From Deinococcus sp. KSM4-11 (GTDB taxonomy: Bacteria; Deinococcota; Deinococci; Deinococcales; Deinococcaceae): a DNA stretch of 64,000 nucleotides. Shown here piece by piece: positions 1 through 8,197 of this stretch. The notes under the pieces are model-generated. The model was not told the origin of the DNA. It saw nothing but the letters and a program-made list of their open reading frames with translations, and did no database searches. The stretch's first letter is position 1. Every line of letters begins with the position of its first letter. The position numbers and the translations under genes were made by a program. The stretch lies in NCBI RefSeq assembly GCF_004801415.1, contig NZ_SSNX01000002.1:372001-436000 (forward strand), read 5' to 3'.

Positions 1-114
1 ACACAGGGAACGTCCTAGCGGAACCTTGGATGCCATCGGATATCTGTTCTTTGCCCTGCCCTATTCGTTCCCCTTCATTGGGAGTGGAGCCTTTCTTCAC
101 GTGAGACGGAACGT

Positions 115-357
115 GTGGTGGCGCGCCTACACTCAGCCATGGATGCAGCCGAGCTCGAGCACTGGCAGTCCTCCCTCCCCACCGACCGGGATGAATTGGG
201 CGTCATGCTCGAACAGTTGCAGACCGACTGGATGGAGGCTCAGGCGGCGTTGATCCCCGCCGTCAAGCTGGGCAACGGCTACCTGATTCAGCAGGTCGTC
301 ACAACGCTTGCCCAGCAGATCCAGATCATCGAGGCTGTGCTGGTTCATGCGGAGTGA
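115..357 (+). CDS. small hypothetical protein
   Basis: An 80-residue acidic, probably helical protein of unknown function. Translation could begin at GTG 115 or at the in-frame ATG at 139, which gives 72 residues starting MDAAELEH. The codon pattern is coherent and the gene converges on another small gene on the other strand. I see no signal peptide, membrane segment or recognisable motif; the C-terminal half (LGNGYLIQQVVTTLAQQIQ) looks like an amphipathic helix. It could still be a chance reading frame in high-GC DNA. Confidence 0.4.
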   Translation: MVARLHSAMDAAELEHWQSSLPTDRDELGVMLEQLQTDWMEAQAALIPAVKLGNGYLIQQVVTTLAQQIQIIEAVLVHAE

Positions 358-374
358 CGTCCCGCAGAGGCAGC

Positions 375-641
375 TCACCGTGGTGCAGGCATGTCCCTGA
401 GCAGGTCGACGCCCTGGCCGACCCGCCGTGCCAGATCCCGGGCGACCGCCAGATGCCAGGGCCGTACCGGGCGGGTGACCAGGAAGGTGACCGTTTCGTT
501 GACGATACGGCCGATCGACACGGGCTGCGCGGCGACGTAATGAATGAACGCGTGCAGGCGCTGGACATCATGGGCATTCAAGCTGCCATCGGTGGCACCT
601 TGGTGAAAGGCGTCCAGCAGAGCGTAGGCCTGCCGATCCAT
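375..641 (-). CDS. small hypothetical protein, probably leaderless
   Basis: An 88-residue protein of unknown function with no motif I recognise. The start is supported by a TAAACT hexamer lying 6 bases upstream of the ATG on the coding strand, the spacing expected of a -10 box driving a leaderless transcript, which is common in Deinococcus. It is divergent from the gene at 773, and a strong inverted repeat lies between them (720-747). Function cannot be assigned. Confidence 0.45.
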   Translation of the reverse strand: MDRQAYALLDAFHQGATDGSLNAHDVQRLHAFIHYVAAQPVSIGRIVNETVTFLVTRPVRPWHLAVARDLARRVGQGVDLLRDMPAPR

Positions 642-719
642 ACGTGAAGTTTAATGGCAGATAAAGGGTGACACCGTGGTGCCCACTGCCCTGACCGATG
701 TCGGGAGGAGGGCGAGTGA

Positions 720-747
720 GTGGGTACACGCTAGGGCGTGTGCCCAC
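720..747. promoter_or_regulatory. 12-bp inverted repeat between divergent small genes
   Basis: The arms GTGGGTACACGC (720-731) and GCGTGTGCCCAC (736-747) pair along 12 positions with one G-U type mismatch around a TAGG loop. The repeat lies in the gap between the divergent genes at 375-641 and 773-1282, so it may be an operator or an RNA hairpin. No U-tract follows on either strand. Confidence 0.45.
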
Positions 748-772
748 GGCACGAGGGTCGGTACGCTGAGGC

Positions 773-1282
773 GTGCTGGAACCTGTCCAACATCCCGTCA
801 TCGCACAGCTCCAAGCTGAGCTTGCCTCCTACCCACGCCGGCACGGCTACTACCAGCTGGAGCTCGTCGCCATCCTGCGTTTGAGACAAGCAGGCGCCAC
901 CCAGGACGAGATCCTCAATCGGTTGTACAAGCGTTGGGCCGCCCATGATGCCGACGCTGCTTACCGCCTCGCCGCCCAGCCGATCCGGCCGCCCGTACTG
1001 GCCGAGCCCAGCCCGTCCTGGGACGACTACGAGTACGACAGCCAGGACGCGCATGAAGCGCTGGCGTATGAGCTCAAGGGCGGCTCGGGCATCGGGCACA
1101 CCACAGACACCATCCCGCAGGGGAAAGCGAACGAGTTGGCATCACGCTTCTTCGCACTCTTCCACGCTCCCCGAGCGTACCGGGGACTGGGTCTTGGGGA
1201 TCCGTTCTATGTCTTCGAGCAGGGCGTGGTGCTGCTCGATATTGAGCACGCCGGCTGCTTCCTGATCATCGAAGGCGACTGA
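773..1282 (+). CDS. hypothetical protein, possibly cut short by an IS
   Basis: A 169-residue soluble protein of unknown function. GTG at 773 is the likely start: GAGG lies 4 bases upstream, and a TACGCT hexamer just before it would also suit a leaderless promoter. The N-terminal part (about residues 1-70) is helical, followed by an acidic linker (WDDYEYDSQDAHEA) and a hydrophobic C-terminus (YVFEQGVVLLDIEHAGCFLIIEGD). The stop codon falls at the inferred left end of the IS5-type element, so the natural C-terminus may have been replaced by the insertion. Confidence 0.55.
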   Translation: MLEPVQHPVIAQLQAELASYPRRHGYYQLELVAILRLRQAGATQDEILNRLYKRWAAHDADAAYRLAAQPIRPPVLAEPSPSWDDYEYDSQDAHEALAYELKGGSGIGHTTDTIPQGKANELASRFFALFHAPRAYRGLGLGDPFYVFEQGVVLLDIEHAGCFLIIEGD

Positions 1283-2086
1283 CCGGTCTCGCCCACTCCA
1301 TGGCAACCGCCAACGTCACCAACGCCAGGAAGTGCTCCTGGCGCTCGTCATACCGGGTTGCGACACGACGAAAGCGCTTCAACTTGACGATGGCACGTTC
1401 CACCCGGTTCCGCTCACGGTCATACCTGCTCTGACGTCGTTGATCCCGCTTGGGTGGAACGACCGCCCGAATCCCTCGACGCCGCAGTTCCTTGCGGGTA
1501 ACTCCGTTGCTGTAACCGCGGTCACCCACGAGCTGTTTCGGTCGCGATTTTGGCTGACCGGGGCCGCCACGCTTGACCCGCCCTGCGCTGAGTAGGGGCA
1601 CCAAGCCGAGCATCTCGTGACGCTCTCCACCGGTCAGGAACACCGCCAGGGGTTTGCCGTTCCCTTCGCACTTGACGTGCAACTTGGTGCTGAAGCCTCC
1701 ACGGGAACGGCCGAGCGCCTCGTGCTGCTGGCCTCCCTGTGCGCCGGCTGCATGGTGGTGCGTGCGGATGACGGTGTTGTCGATGAACTGCGTCTCCCAG
1801 TCGATGTGACCACGCCTGTGGGCGAGCTGTTGGAGGCGTTCGGGAACATGCTGCCAAACGCCCTGGCTGCTCCAGCGGTAGAAGCGGGTGGCAACGGAGC
1901 TCCAGTTGCCGGAGACGGGTGGGAGGTCACGCCAGGGTGCGCCCGTGCGGAGGAGCCAGAGAACAGCATTGAGAAAGGTGCGATCGTCGAGCCGGGGACG
2001 CCCTCCGAAGCTGCGTGCTTGGGGGAGATGGGGTTGGAAGGCGTTCCCTGCTCGTTGGTGAGTTTGTGGCGGTGAAGGGCACTCAA
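1266..2086 (-). pseudogene. IS5-family transposase, frameshifted near the N-terminus
   Basis: A DDE transposase. The catalytic residues appear intact: Asp in FIDNTVIRTH, Asp in VGDRGYSN and Glu in RNRVERAI. The N-terminal DUF4096-like part (GGRPRLDDRTFLNAVLWLLRTGAPWRDLP) is also present. The natural start (TTG at 2086, reading MSALHRHKLTNEQ) is in a different frame from the rest. Restoring one base at about 2047-2048 turns CAG-GG-AAC into CAG-TGG-AAC and joins LTNEQW to NAFQPHLPQ. As it stands the transposase is probably inactive, unless programmed frameshifting (known in some IS5 members) bridges the gap; I see no obvious slippery heptamer there. Confidence 0.75.
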
Positions 2087-2096
2087 AGCCTGTCAG
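1279..2096 (-). mobile_element. IS5-family insertion sequence (about 0.82 kb)
   Basis: One transposase gene fills the element. Weak terminal inverted repeats start CTGACCGG at 1279 and, read inward from 2096, CTGACAGG; about 9 of the first 13 positions match. No target duplication is visible, so the ends are approximate, and the transposase frame actually runs a few codons past 1279 into flanking DNA. The size and DDE transposase fit an IS427/IS1031-like IS5 subgroup. It lies between the end of the gene at 773 and the end of the gene at 2123. Confidence 0.7.
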
Positions 2097-2122
2097 GCTA
2101 CCGAATGCCCATGAGCACACCC

Positions 2123-2410
2123 CTAGTCGACGATACGGAAGATCTCGCGACTTCCGGCCAGCACTAACGGCGTGAAGCGGGCATACAGCGGGCTCCACGC
2201 TGGGTTCCCTACCTCCGCCCGGTACTGCGTTTCGAGGTCGGCCATGTCGGCCACCGTGATCTCCAGCACCATCGTGTAGAAGGATCCCGTGACGTCTGCC
2301 AGGATGCGGGCGCTGCCCTCAGGGGAGAGGGCCGCCATCTCCTTGAGGAGGGGAAGGGCTTCTTTGGCCTTGCCGAAGTGGAGCTGGAAGATGTTGCGGA
2401 CAACGATCAT
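2123..2410 (-). CDS. ABM/NIPSNAP-like dimeric alpha-beta barrel protein
   Basis: A 95-residue protein with the size and pattern of the ferredoxin-like dimeric alpha/beta-barrel group (ABM, NIPSNAP-like): a first strand MIVVRNIFQLHFG, a helix KAKEALPLLKEMAAL, central strands (FYTMVLEITV), a second helix (MADLETQYRAEVG) and the ending REIFRIVD. Members include small monooxygenases and stress or signal proteins, and I cannot assign a substrate. The start is fixed by a strong GGAAGGAGG Shine-Dalgarno 6-7 bases before ATG 2410; longer readings upstream have no such site. It is a single gene, with the IS5 element just downstream. Confidence 0.7.
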   Translation of the reverse strand: MIVVRNIFQLHFGKAKEALPLLKEMAALSPEGSARILADVTGSFYTMVLEITVADMADLETQYRAEVGNPAWSPLYARFTPLVLAGSREIFRIVD

Positions 2411-2764
2411 CTCAAGCCTCCTTCCGGCCACCTGGCATCGGTGTGACGCGCTTGAGCCGGTACCGTCAGCGTACACTGTTGTCCCGCGTACAAGTTTGAC
2501 TTCAGTGCATCTCAGGGAATGCCAACTGAGGAGGGCGGCGGCCATCCCGCCTGCGGTCGGCCGGACTGCACCGCCCTCGCTCACGCTGGGAACGGGTCGA
2601 TGTTCTGGTACGGAGGAGGGAGCGCGATGTAGGGAAGCACCCGGCACAGTCAAAAATCTGTGCCCCGCCAGTTCACTACCCATCTCACACCAAGCCGGCA
2701 GCGGTCTTCTTCCAGTGCCGGAAATGACGTCTGGCCCGGCATTAGAACGGCGTGCCGGGCCTGT
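2411..2764. other. intergenic, no gene seen
   Basis: This roughly 350-base gap should hold the promoter of the minus-strand gene at 2123-2410. Two GTACA direct repeats lie near 2469 and 2487. I cannot pick a convincing -35/-10 pair, and no reading frame here looks protein-like. Confidence 0.4.
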
Positions 2765-5686
2765 TCAGGCATCCTGCAGCCACGTCAGCAGCTCCTCGAA
2801 TGGCTTCGCGCGGCTGATCAGCCAGCCCTGCAGCGCGCCGACCCCCAGGTCGCGCAGGTGCGCCGCCTGGGCCGGCGTTTCCACTCCTTCGGCGGTCAGG
2901 GTCAGGTGCAGCGCTCCGGCCAGTCCTACCAGTGCTCGAATAATCTGGGCGTCCACACCGTCCGGCTCGTCGTTGAGCAGCGTGACGAAACTGCGGTCGA
3001 TCTTGAGTTCCTGCACCGGCAGCCACTTGAGGTAACTCAGCGAGCTGTAGCCGGTGCCGAAATCATCGATGCTCAGCCGCACACCCAGGTCATGCAGAAC
3101 CGCGAGCCGCCCCGCCGCATCGGCGTCCATCAAAATGCCCTCAGTCAGTTCGAGGGTCAGCAGGTGTGCCGGACAGTTCGCCGTCTCCAGCGCATGCTGC
3201 AGGGCCGCCCTCAGATTGAGGTGATGGAATTGCCGGGCGCTCAGGTTGACACTCATGCGCAGGCCGGGCGTGACGGCCTGGAGCCGCACGGCGTCCTGAC
3301 ACGCCTGGTGCAGCACCCATTCGCCGATGCTGGCAATCAGGCCGCTTTCTTCAGCCACCGGAATCAGTTCCGCCGTTGACACCGGACCCAAATCAGGGCT
3401 GTCCCATCTCAGCAGGGCTTCCACCCCGGTGGGCCGGCCCGTGGCCGCGTCGACGATGGGTTGATAGTGCAGGGACAGCTCCGAACGCTCGAGGGCCCGG
3501 TGGAGAGCGGCCTCCAGGGCCACGCCGCGCGCCGCCGGCGCGTCCACCACCACATCACAGAACGCCCAGCCCTGGTGTCGCCGCTTGGCCTGGTACATCC
3601 CGATGTCAGCCAGGCGCAACAACTCGCCCGGCTGCGCCGTATCTTCCGGAAACACCGCCAGACCCAGGCTGCCACGCACGAAGAGTTCGTGACCGGCCAC
3701 CAGGAACGGCGCAGCGAAGGCCTCCAACACCGCTTCAGCCAGCGCAGCGATCTCGGCGCGGCGCCGCTGCGGTGTGAAGATGAGCGTGAATTCGTCGCCA
3801 CCCATGCGAGCGACGCTGCCTCGGCCTTCCAGGACCGTCTGCAGCCTGCGCGCGATCAGTTGCAGCAGTTCATCCCCAGCCGCGTGGCCCAGCGAATCGT
3901 TGACCACCTTGAAGCGGTCGATGTCCAGCAGACCGACGGCCACCACCTGTGTGGGGGGACAGCTGGTGAGGGCGGCCTCGAGTTGCTCGGCGAACCTCGA
4001 GCGGTTGGGAAGCCCGGTCAGATGGTCGTGTCGCGCCTGACGCTGTATCTCGTCGAGCGCGTGATGGCGTTCGAGAATCACGGCCGCGAGCCGCGCGGTG
4101 TCTTCCAGCAGCGCCACGTCCTCGGGCGTGGCCCAGCGGGGCTCAGACGCGTAGACCGCGAAGGTGCCCAGCACAGCCCGCTGCTGGCTGAGGATCGGGG
4201 TGCTCCAGCAGGCCAGCAGACCGTTGGGCAAGGCCAGGTGCCGGTAGGCCTCCCAGTGCCGATCACTCCGGATGTCCCCCACCACCACCGAGCGCTGCTG
4301 AAAGGCCGCCGCGCCACAGGAGCCGGCCACCGGACCGATTTCCAGCCCCTCGGTGCCCTGGAGGTAGGGCAGCGGCAGTCTGGACGGCGCACCCTGATAG
4401 AGCCGGTTCCCGCGCAGCAGGTGCAGACTGCCCGTCATGTCGCCCAACTGCCGCTCGATCAGCTGCACGAGCGCTTCCAGAATCTCCGGAAGGGGCCGGC
4501 TGGCCGCGCTCATTTCCAGCACCGCCCGGCGGTCATGCTCCAGTTGGAGCTGCTGTCGCGCGCGGGTCACGTCGCGCAGCACGCCGATCCAGTGGGTCAG
4601 CCGGCCGACGTCATCAACGACTGGTGTCAGGGCCAAGTCGATCCACAGGGGCCGGCCGAACCTGGCGGCGGCGAGGTAGGTCTCGTTGACCTGTTGACCG
4701 GCCGCCAGAGCCGCCACAATCCGCTGCACGGCCAGCGGATCACTGCCTGGGCCAATCAACAGGCTCTGGCGTTGACCGCTGAGCTCGTGGGCCTGGTACC
4801 CGCTCAGGTGGGTAAACCCGTGGTTGACGTACAGCACCGGGGCGTCCTCACCCGGTTGCTCCGGTGCGGTACTGATCACCACAGCGTCACTGGCGTGCAG
4901 GACGGCAGACTCGAGCACCCGCAGGCGCTCGTCCCGGGCCCGCCGCTCACCAATTTCACGGCTGAGGGTCAGCACGTACTGCACGTGACCGTCACGGCCC
5001 GCCACCGGGGTGGCCCGCGTTTCCATCCACGCGGGTGGCTGCCCAGGTTCGATCCGGCGCCACTCGGCCTGTCCCATCTCGCCGTGCAGCGCGCGGGCAT
5101 GCACCTCGCGCCTGAACACGTCGCGGTCGTCCGGGTGGATGATGTCGTAGCCGCTGCGCCCGCGCAGGTCGGCCAGGTCATCGCCCGCGGCGCGGATGGA
5201 CGGACGGTTGGTGTACAGGATGATGCCGTCGGGCGCATGCAGGGTCACGACTTCCTGCAGATGCTGAACGACCAACTGCATGAGCCGCTCATCCTTGTGC
5301 AGGGCCGTAATGTCGCGAACAAATCCCAGCGTGCCGCTCCGCGCTCCCTGTGCGTCATAGGTGGCACTCACGTGAATTTCGACGCGCAACGTCCGTCCGT
5401 CTGGCAGCACCTGCTGAACCTGCCCGGACCAGCTTCGGCCGGCCTGCAGCGCAGCGGCGGAAGCGGCATCATCGTCCGGGTCAAGCCACTCGTAGGTGAA
5501 CAGTGACGACCCGGGCTGCCCGAGGACGGTGAGATCCACGCCGTACAGGTCACGGGCGGCGCGGTTGATGTAGACCACCCGCGCCGCGTTGTCGAAGGCC
5601 AGGAGCGGCAGGCCGCTGTCCTCGAAGCCCTGCAGGAGTTGGCGCTGGCGGGTGGCCGCGGCCTCCGTCTCGTATTCGTCAGTCAT
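2765..5686 (-). CDS. PAS-PAS-PAS-GAF-GGDEF-EAL c-di-GMP enzyme
   Basis: A 973-residue cytoplasmic sensor that can make and/or degrade cyclic di-GMP. Order: three PAS modules (about residues 15-375, e.g. LAFDNAARVVYINRAARDLYG and WIGVLRDVTRARQQ), a GAF domain (about 390-540), GGDEF (about 560-715) and EAL (about 725-970). The cyclase motif RMGGDEF is intact at about residue 629. The EAL domain keeps EALLRW, NLSARQF, the ELTEG glutamate, DDFGTGYSSL, KIDRSF, AEGVET and ALQGW, so phosphodiesterase activity is expected. No RxxD inhibitory site precedes GGDEF. There is no membrane segment, so the input is probably a small ligand or redox state. The ATG at 5686 is preferred over the adjoining TTG at 5689. 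It stands alone between two long gaps. Confidence 0.93.
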   Translation of the reverse strand: MTDEYETEAAATRQRQLLQGFEDSGLPLLAFDNAARVVYINRAARDLYGVDLTVLGQPGSSLFTYEWLDPDDDAASAAALQAGRSWSGQVQQVLPDGRTLRVEIHVSATYDAQGARSGTLGFVRDITALHKDERLMQLVVQHLQEVVTLHAPDGIILYTNRPSIRAAGDDLADLRGRSGYDIIHPDDRDVFRREVHARALHGEMGQAEWRRIEPGQPPAWMETRATPVAGRDGHVQYVLTLSREIGERRARDERLRVLESAVLHASDAVVISTAPEQPGEDAPVLYVNHGFTHLSGYQAHELSGQRQSLLIGPGSDPLAVQRIVAALAAGQQVNETYLAAARFGRPLWIDLALTPVVDDVGRLTHWIGVLRDVTRARQQLQLEHDRRAVLEMSAASRPLPEILEALVQLIERQLGDMTGSLHLLRGNRLYQGAPSRLPLPYLQGTEGLEIGPVAGSCGAAAFQQRSVVVGDIRSDRHWEAYRHLALPNGLLACWSTPILSQQRAVLGTFAVYASEPRWATPEDVALLEDTARLAAVILERHHALDEIQRQARHDHLTGLPNRSRFAEQLEAALTSCPPTQVVAVGLLDIDRFKVVNDSLGHAAGDELLQLIARRLQTVLEGRGSVARMGGDEFTLIFTPQRRRAEIAALAEAVLEAFAAPFLVAGHELFVRGSLGLAVFPEDTAQPGELLRLADIGMYQAKRRHQGWAFCDVVVDAPAARGVALEAALHRALERSELSLHYQPIVDAATGRPTGVEALLRWDSPDLGPVSTAELIPVAEESGLIASIGEWVLHQACQDAVRLQAVTPGLRMSVNLSARQFHHLNLRAALQHALETANCPAHLLTLELTEGILMDADAAGRLAVLHDLGVRLSIDDFGTGYSSLSYLKWLPVQELKIDRSFVTLLNDEPDGVDAQIIRALVGLAGALHLTLTAEGVETPAQAAHLRDLGVGALQGWLISRAKPFEELLTWLQDA

Positions 5687-6410
5687 CAAGGCCGCCCGGC
5701 CATCTGAACGCGAGGCATGCTGGGCGCCCGGAGGCCACCCATGTGGTTCCTGCCTGACAGGACGCCAGACCCATCCGTCCAGACGTGATCCAGTGACTGC
5801 GGGCCGGAAAGTGCCGTTCCCCCGTCACCTTCCCCATACGGTTGAGAACAGGGCGCGGAAGCAGGGTGGTGCGGGCCTCTCTCTCGGGTGGTGCTCGACC
5901 CGCCTTCTCATGCCAAGATCCTGCGCACACCATCCAGGCGGCAGGCGCGTGAATTCGCTGAACGACCGGAAGGCTCACCGGTACGGGACACTGCCCATGA
6001 CGACGTCGATGCCCGTTCATCGGCCTGGCCATCTCAGTGTTGCGGCCCGGCCGGATGTGACTCGGGGCTCGACCACACGACATGGCGCATGGGCACAGTG
6101 TACGGGGCAGGTGGCCGAACCACCCTGGCACATTCAGCGAAGTACTGGAAGCCAGTGTGCTGGTCAGGAGTGATCCGGGGTTCGCGGAGGGTGGCGCACC
6201 TACTGATCTGAGCGTAAGTCTGTAGCGGCCAGATCGTCAGAGGGCTCGGATATTCGACTTCTGGTTAGTAAACGGCTTCGGTCTATCGGAGGTTCGCTCT
6301 GGATGCCCTCCCACTATGAGTCAAGGCACGGATCAGTAGTGTCATCGCCCCGGAGGTGAGCACCCGCTCGACAGCTCGCGCGGCACGCTGCCACGAGGCG
6401 GCGGAAATGC
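5687..6410. other. long intergenic region without a convincing gene
   Basis: About 720 bases upstream of the c-di-GMP enzyme and downstream of the minus-strand gene at 6411-7148. Open frames exist on both strands, but their translations are rich in Arg, Pro, His and Cys, typical of chance frames in high-GC DNA. A more AT-rich patch at about 6230-6290 might hold a promoter. I see nothing else. Confidence 0.4.
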
Positions 6411-7148
6411 TCAGCGATCGGGTTCAAACCACGCGGTCGCAAAGCCGGGGGGACGCACGCGCATGTACCGTTCCCAGTGCGGCGCCCAGGTTGCGGCGTC
6501 GGTGCGGGGCAGGCCGGTCGACAGCAGGCGGTACAGGGCGTAGCCAAGCAGTTCGAAGCTGCGGGCGAGTTCGGCATGGATGCCGGCATGCAGGCGCCAA
6601 TGGTCGCCAGCGGTGACGAGCCGGAAGCCTCGTCGGGCACTGGCATCCGGCGCCATACTCGCGGCAACCTTCAGTTCGAGTGCGGCCCAGCGGTCTTCCG
6701 GGCTGTGGGATTCTCCCGCTGAACTCCAGGGCGACCGGTGCTGGGCCGCAGGACTCACGAGGTCGTCGAGGACGTCCAACGCGTCGCGCAGCCAGCGGCC
6801 GCCCCGCAGGTAGCCCTGGCCCCACCGTCCATCCTCGACGCGAAGGAAGGAGGGGGGGTAGAGTTCGGCGACCGCGTCGGCCAGTCGGGTCAGGTTCCCG
6901 CCGACACTGGCGGCCTCGCGCACTGAGGGCAGGGCGCCGCGTGCCTGCAGGGTGGCCAACGCCCAGGCGAGCTTCAGCATGCGCTCGGTGCCGCCGGCAA
7001 GATCCGTCATGAACAGGAAGCGGTCTGTGGGAGCCGCGTAGGTCTCCTGTGCAAGCGCCGCGATGCCCCGGTCGAGCAGCGCGGCGCCACGTTCCATTTC
7101 CTGGTGGACGCCGGACGCCCGGCGCTCCTGCGCCCCGATCTGAACCAT
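6411..7148 (-). CDS. hypothetical helical protein
   Basis: A 245-residue protein of unknown function. It is predicted mostly helical, with no signal peptide or membrane segment. Noteworthy stretches are FLFMTDLAGGTERMLKLAWA (about 44-63), a middle region with an aromatic ELYPPSFLRVEDGRWGQGYL, and a C-terminal helix-rich segment ending AWFEPDR. The pattern loosely recalls HEPN-like or nucleotidyltransferase-partner helical bundles, but no defining motif such as RxxxxH is evident, so this is only a guess. It is a single gene with no operon partner. Confidence 0.6.
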   Translation of the reverse strand: MVQIGAQERRASGVHQEMERGAALLDRGIAALAQETYAAPTDRFLFMTDLAGGTERMLKLAWALATLQARGALPSVREAASVGGNLTRLADAVAELYPPSFLRVEDGRWGQGYLRGGRWLRDALDVLDDLVSPAAQHRSPWSSAGESHSPEDRWAALELKVAASMAPDASARRGFRLVTAGDHWRLHAGIHAELARSFELLGYALYRLLSTGLPRTDAATWAPHWERYMRVRPPGFATAWFEPDR

Positions 7149-7502
7149 GGCTCAGAGTAGCCCAGCACACCCCCAACCGGGGGCAGGTCGGAGCCTGCGT
7201 ACCCCCGGATGATGAAGGCGTACAGCCCGTGTGGCACTGGCTCAACGGCTGGTCGGGAGGGACATGTCCTGCCCGTCCTGCCAGGAACGACCAGCTCGAT
7301 AGGCGACAGCCTCCGACCTGCGACGGGTCGCAGCCCAGGGCCACTCGGACGCCCTGGTCGGAAGGTCAGGTTGATCGTGACTAATCGGCCGGCTCCGGTG
7401 ACATCTCTCCCTGAACCTGCGGTCTGAAGGACGAGGGTGGAGCTGTGTCGCCAACGGGAGCGGACAGCGTTGTGCACTGGCATACAGACGGAGGCGGGTT
7501 AG
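7149..7502. other. intergenic between divergent genes
   Basis: About 350 bases separate the minus-strand gene ending at 7148 from the tetR operator. A small CCCCC-AA-CC-GGGGG type hairpin lies near 7170-7183. I see no gene; promoters for both neighbours should lie here. Confidence 0.35.
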
Positions 7503-7520
7503 CGAGTGGACACTCACTTA
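7503..7520 (+). promoter_or_regulatory. candidate TetR operator, site 1
   Basis: The sequence CGAGTGGACACTCACTTA contains the palindrome GAGTG-GA-CACTC and ends one base before the tetR start codon. The same 18-base pattern (CGAGTGnnCACTyACTTA) recurs in the opposite orientation at 8128-8145 in front of the pump genes. The match between the two sites, flanking the regulator, makes them the likely autoregulatory and target operators. Confidence 0.7.
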
Positions 7521-7521
7521 T

Positions 7522-8115
7522 ATGGCGCGCCCCCGGCAGATCACCGACGAGCAGATTGTGCGTGCCGCGCATGAAGCCTTTCTGGAGCAGGGCTTCGGGG
7601 CGACCACCGCCGAGATCGCCCGGCGGGCCGGCGTGTCCGAGGGCACCCTCTTCAAACGCTACGCCAGCAAGGAGGAGCTGTTCGAGGCCGCGCTGGGCCT
7701 GCGCGAGTACGGGCAGTGGCGGCAGCAGTTGCACTCCCAGGTGGGCCTCGGCGAGGTGAGGCGCAACCTGGAAAGCGCCGCGCTGGCCATCCTGGTGGAA
7801 TCCAGTTCCGTCGTGCCGAAGCTGATGGCCATGTTCTCGCGGGGGCACGATCCGAGCCACAATCCCCTGCTGGGCCGCCTGGACGACCCGGTGCGGCGCG
7901 ACGCCGAGGCGCTGGCGGCCTACCTGCAGGCCGAGACCTCGCTGGGGCGACTGCGGCCGCTGGACACCGAGGTCACGGCGCTGACGATCATGGGCGCCCT
8001 GACGCATTACATCCACCGGGAGCACATGATGCCCGCGCAGGGCCGTCGAGCCATCGACGCCGGTCGACTGGTGCGCAGCCTGTTCGACGTGCTGTGGCCG
8101 GGGTTGTCCCCGTAG
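7522..8115 (+). CDS. TetR-family repressor of the RND efflux operon
   Basis: A 197-residue TetR/AcrR regulator. The N-terminal DNA-binding domain (about residues 1-50) has the standard helix-turn-helix [25 protein letters not shown]. The C-terminal ligand/dimer domain is divergent, as is normal, and may sense a pump substrate. It lies directly upstream of two outer-membrane factors, an adaptor and an RND pump in the same orientation, with matching palindromes before it and after it, so it probably represses itself and the pump. The start codon abuts the operator and has no clear Shine-Dalgarno; a leaderless or very short leader is likely. Start at 7522 is the first start codon in frame. Confidence 0.92.
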   Translation: MARPRQITDEQIVRAAHEAFLEQGFGATTAEIARRAGVSEGTLFKRYASKEELFEAALGLREYGQWRQQLHSQVGLGEVRRNLESAALAILVESSSVVPKLMAMFSRGHDPSHNPLLGRLDDPVRRDAEALAAYLQAETSLGRLRPLDTEVTALTIMGALTHYIHREHMMPAQGRRAIDAGRLVRSLFDVLWPGLSP

Positions 8116-8127
8116 CGGGAGGTTTAG

Positions 8128-8145
8128 TAAGTAAGTGATCACTCG
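8128..8145 (-). promoter_or_regulatory. candidate TetR operator, site 2
   Basis: Read on the minus strand the site is CGAGTGATCACTTACTTA, matching the site at 7503-7520 at 15 of 18 positions, with its own palindrome AGTGATCACT. It sits between tetR and the first pump gene, the expected place for the operator controlling tolC-tolC-adaptor-RND. Confidence 0.7.
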
Positions 8146-8197
8146 ATTATTCGACGTTCAACGCTCACGTTCGTTGGCTCCTCCCGAGGTTCCGTGC

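Noticed and set aside
5589..6211. Protein-coding genes in the gap upstream of the PAS-GGDEF-EAL gene
   Set aside because: Frames on both strands overlap each other, lack ribosome sites and give Arg/Pro/Cys/His-rich translations typical of chance frames in high-GC DNA.
8135..8197. GTG 8135 as start of the first TolC-like gene
   Set aside because: It lies inside the operator and would put 21 residues before a clear signal peptide; ATG 8198 has GAGG upstream and opens the signal peptide.
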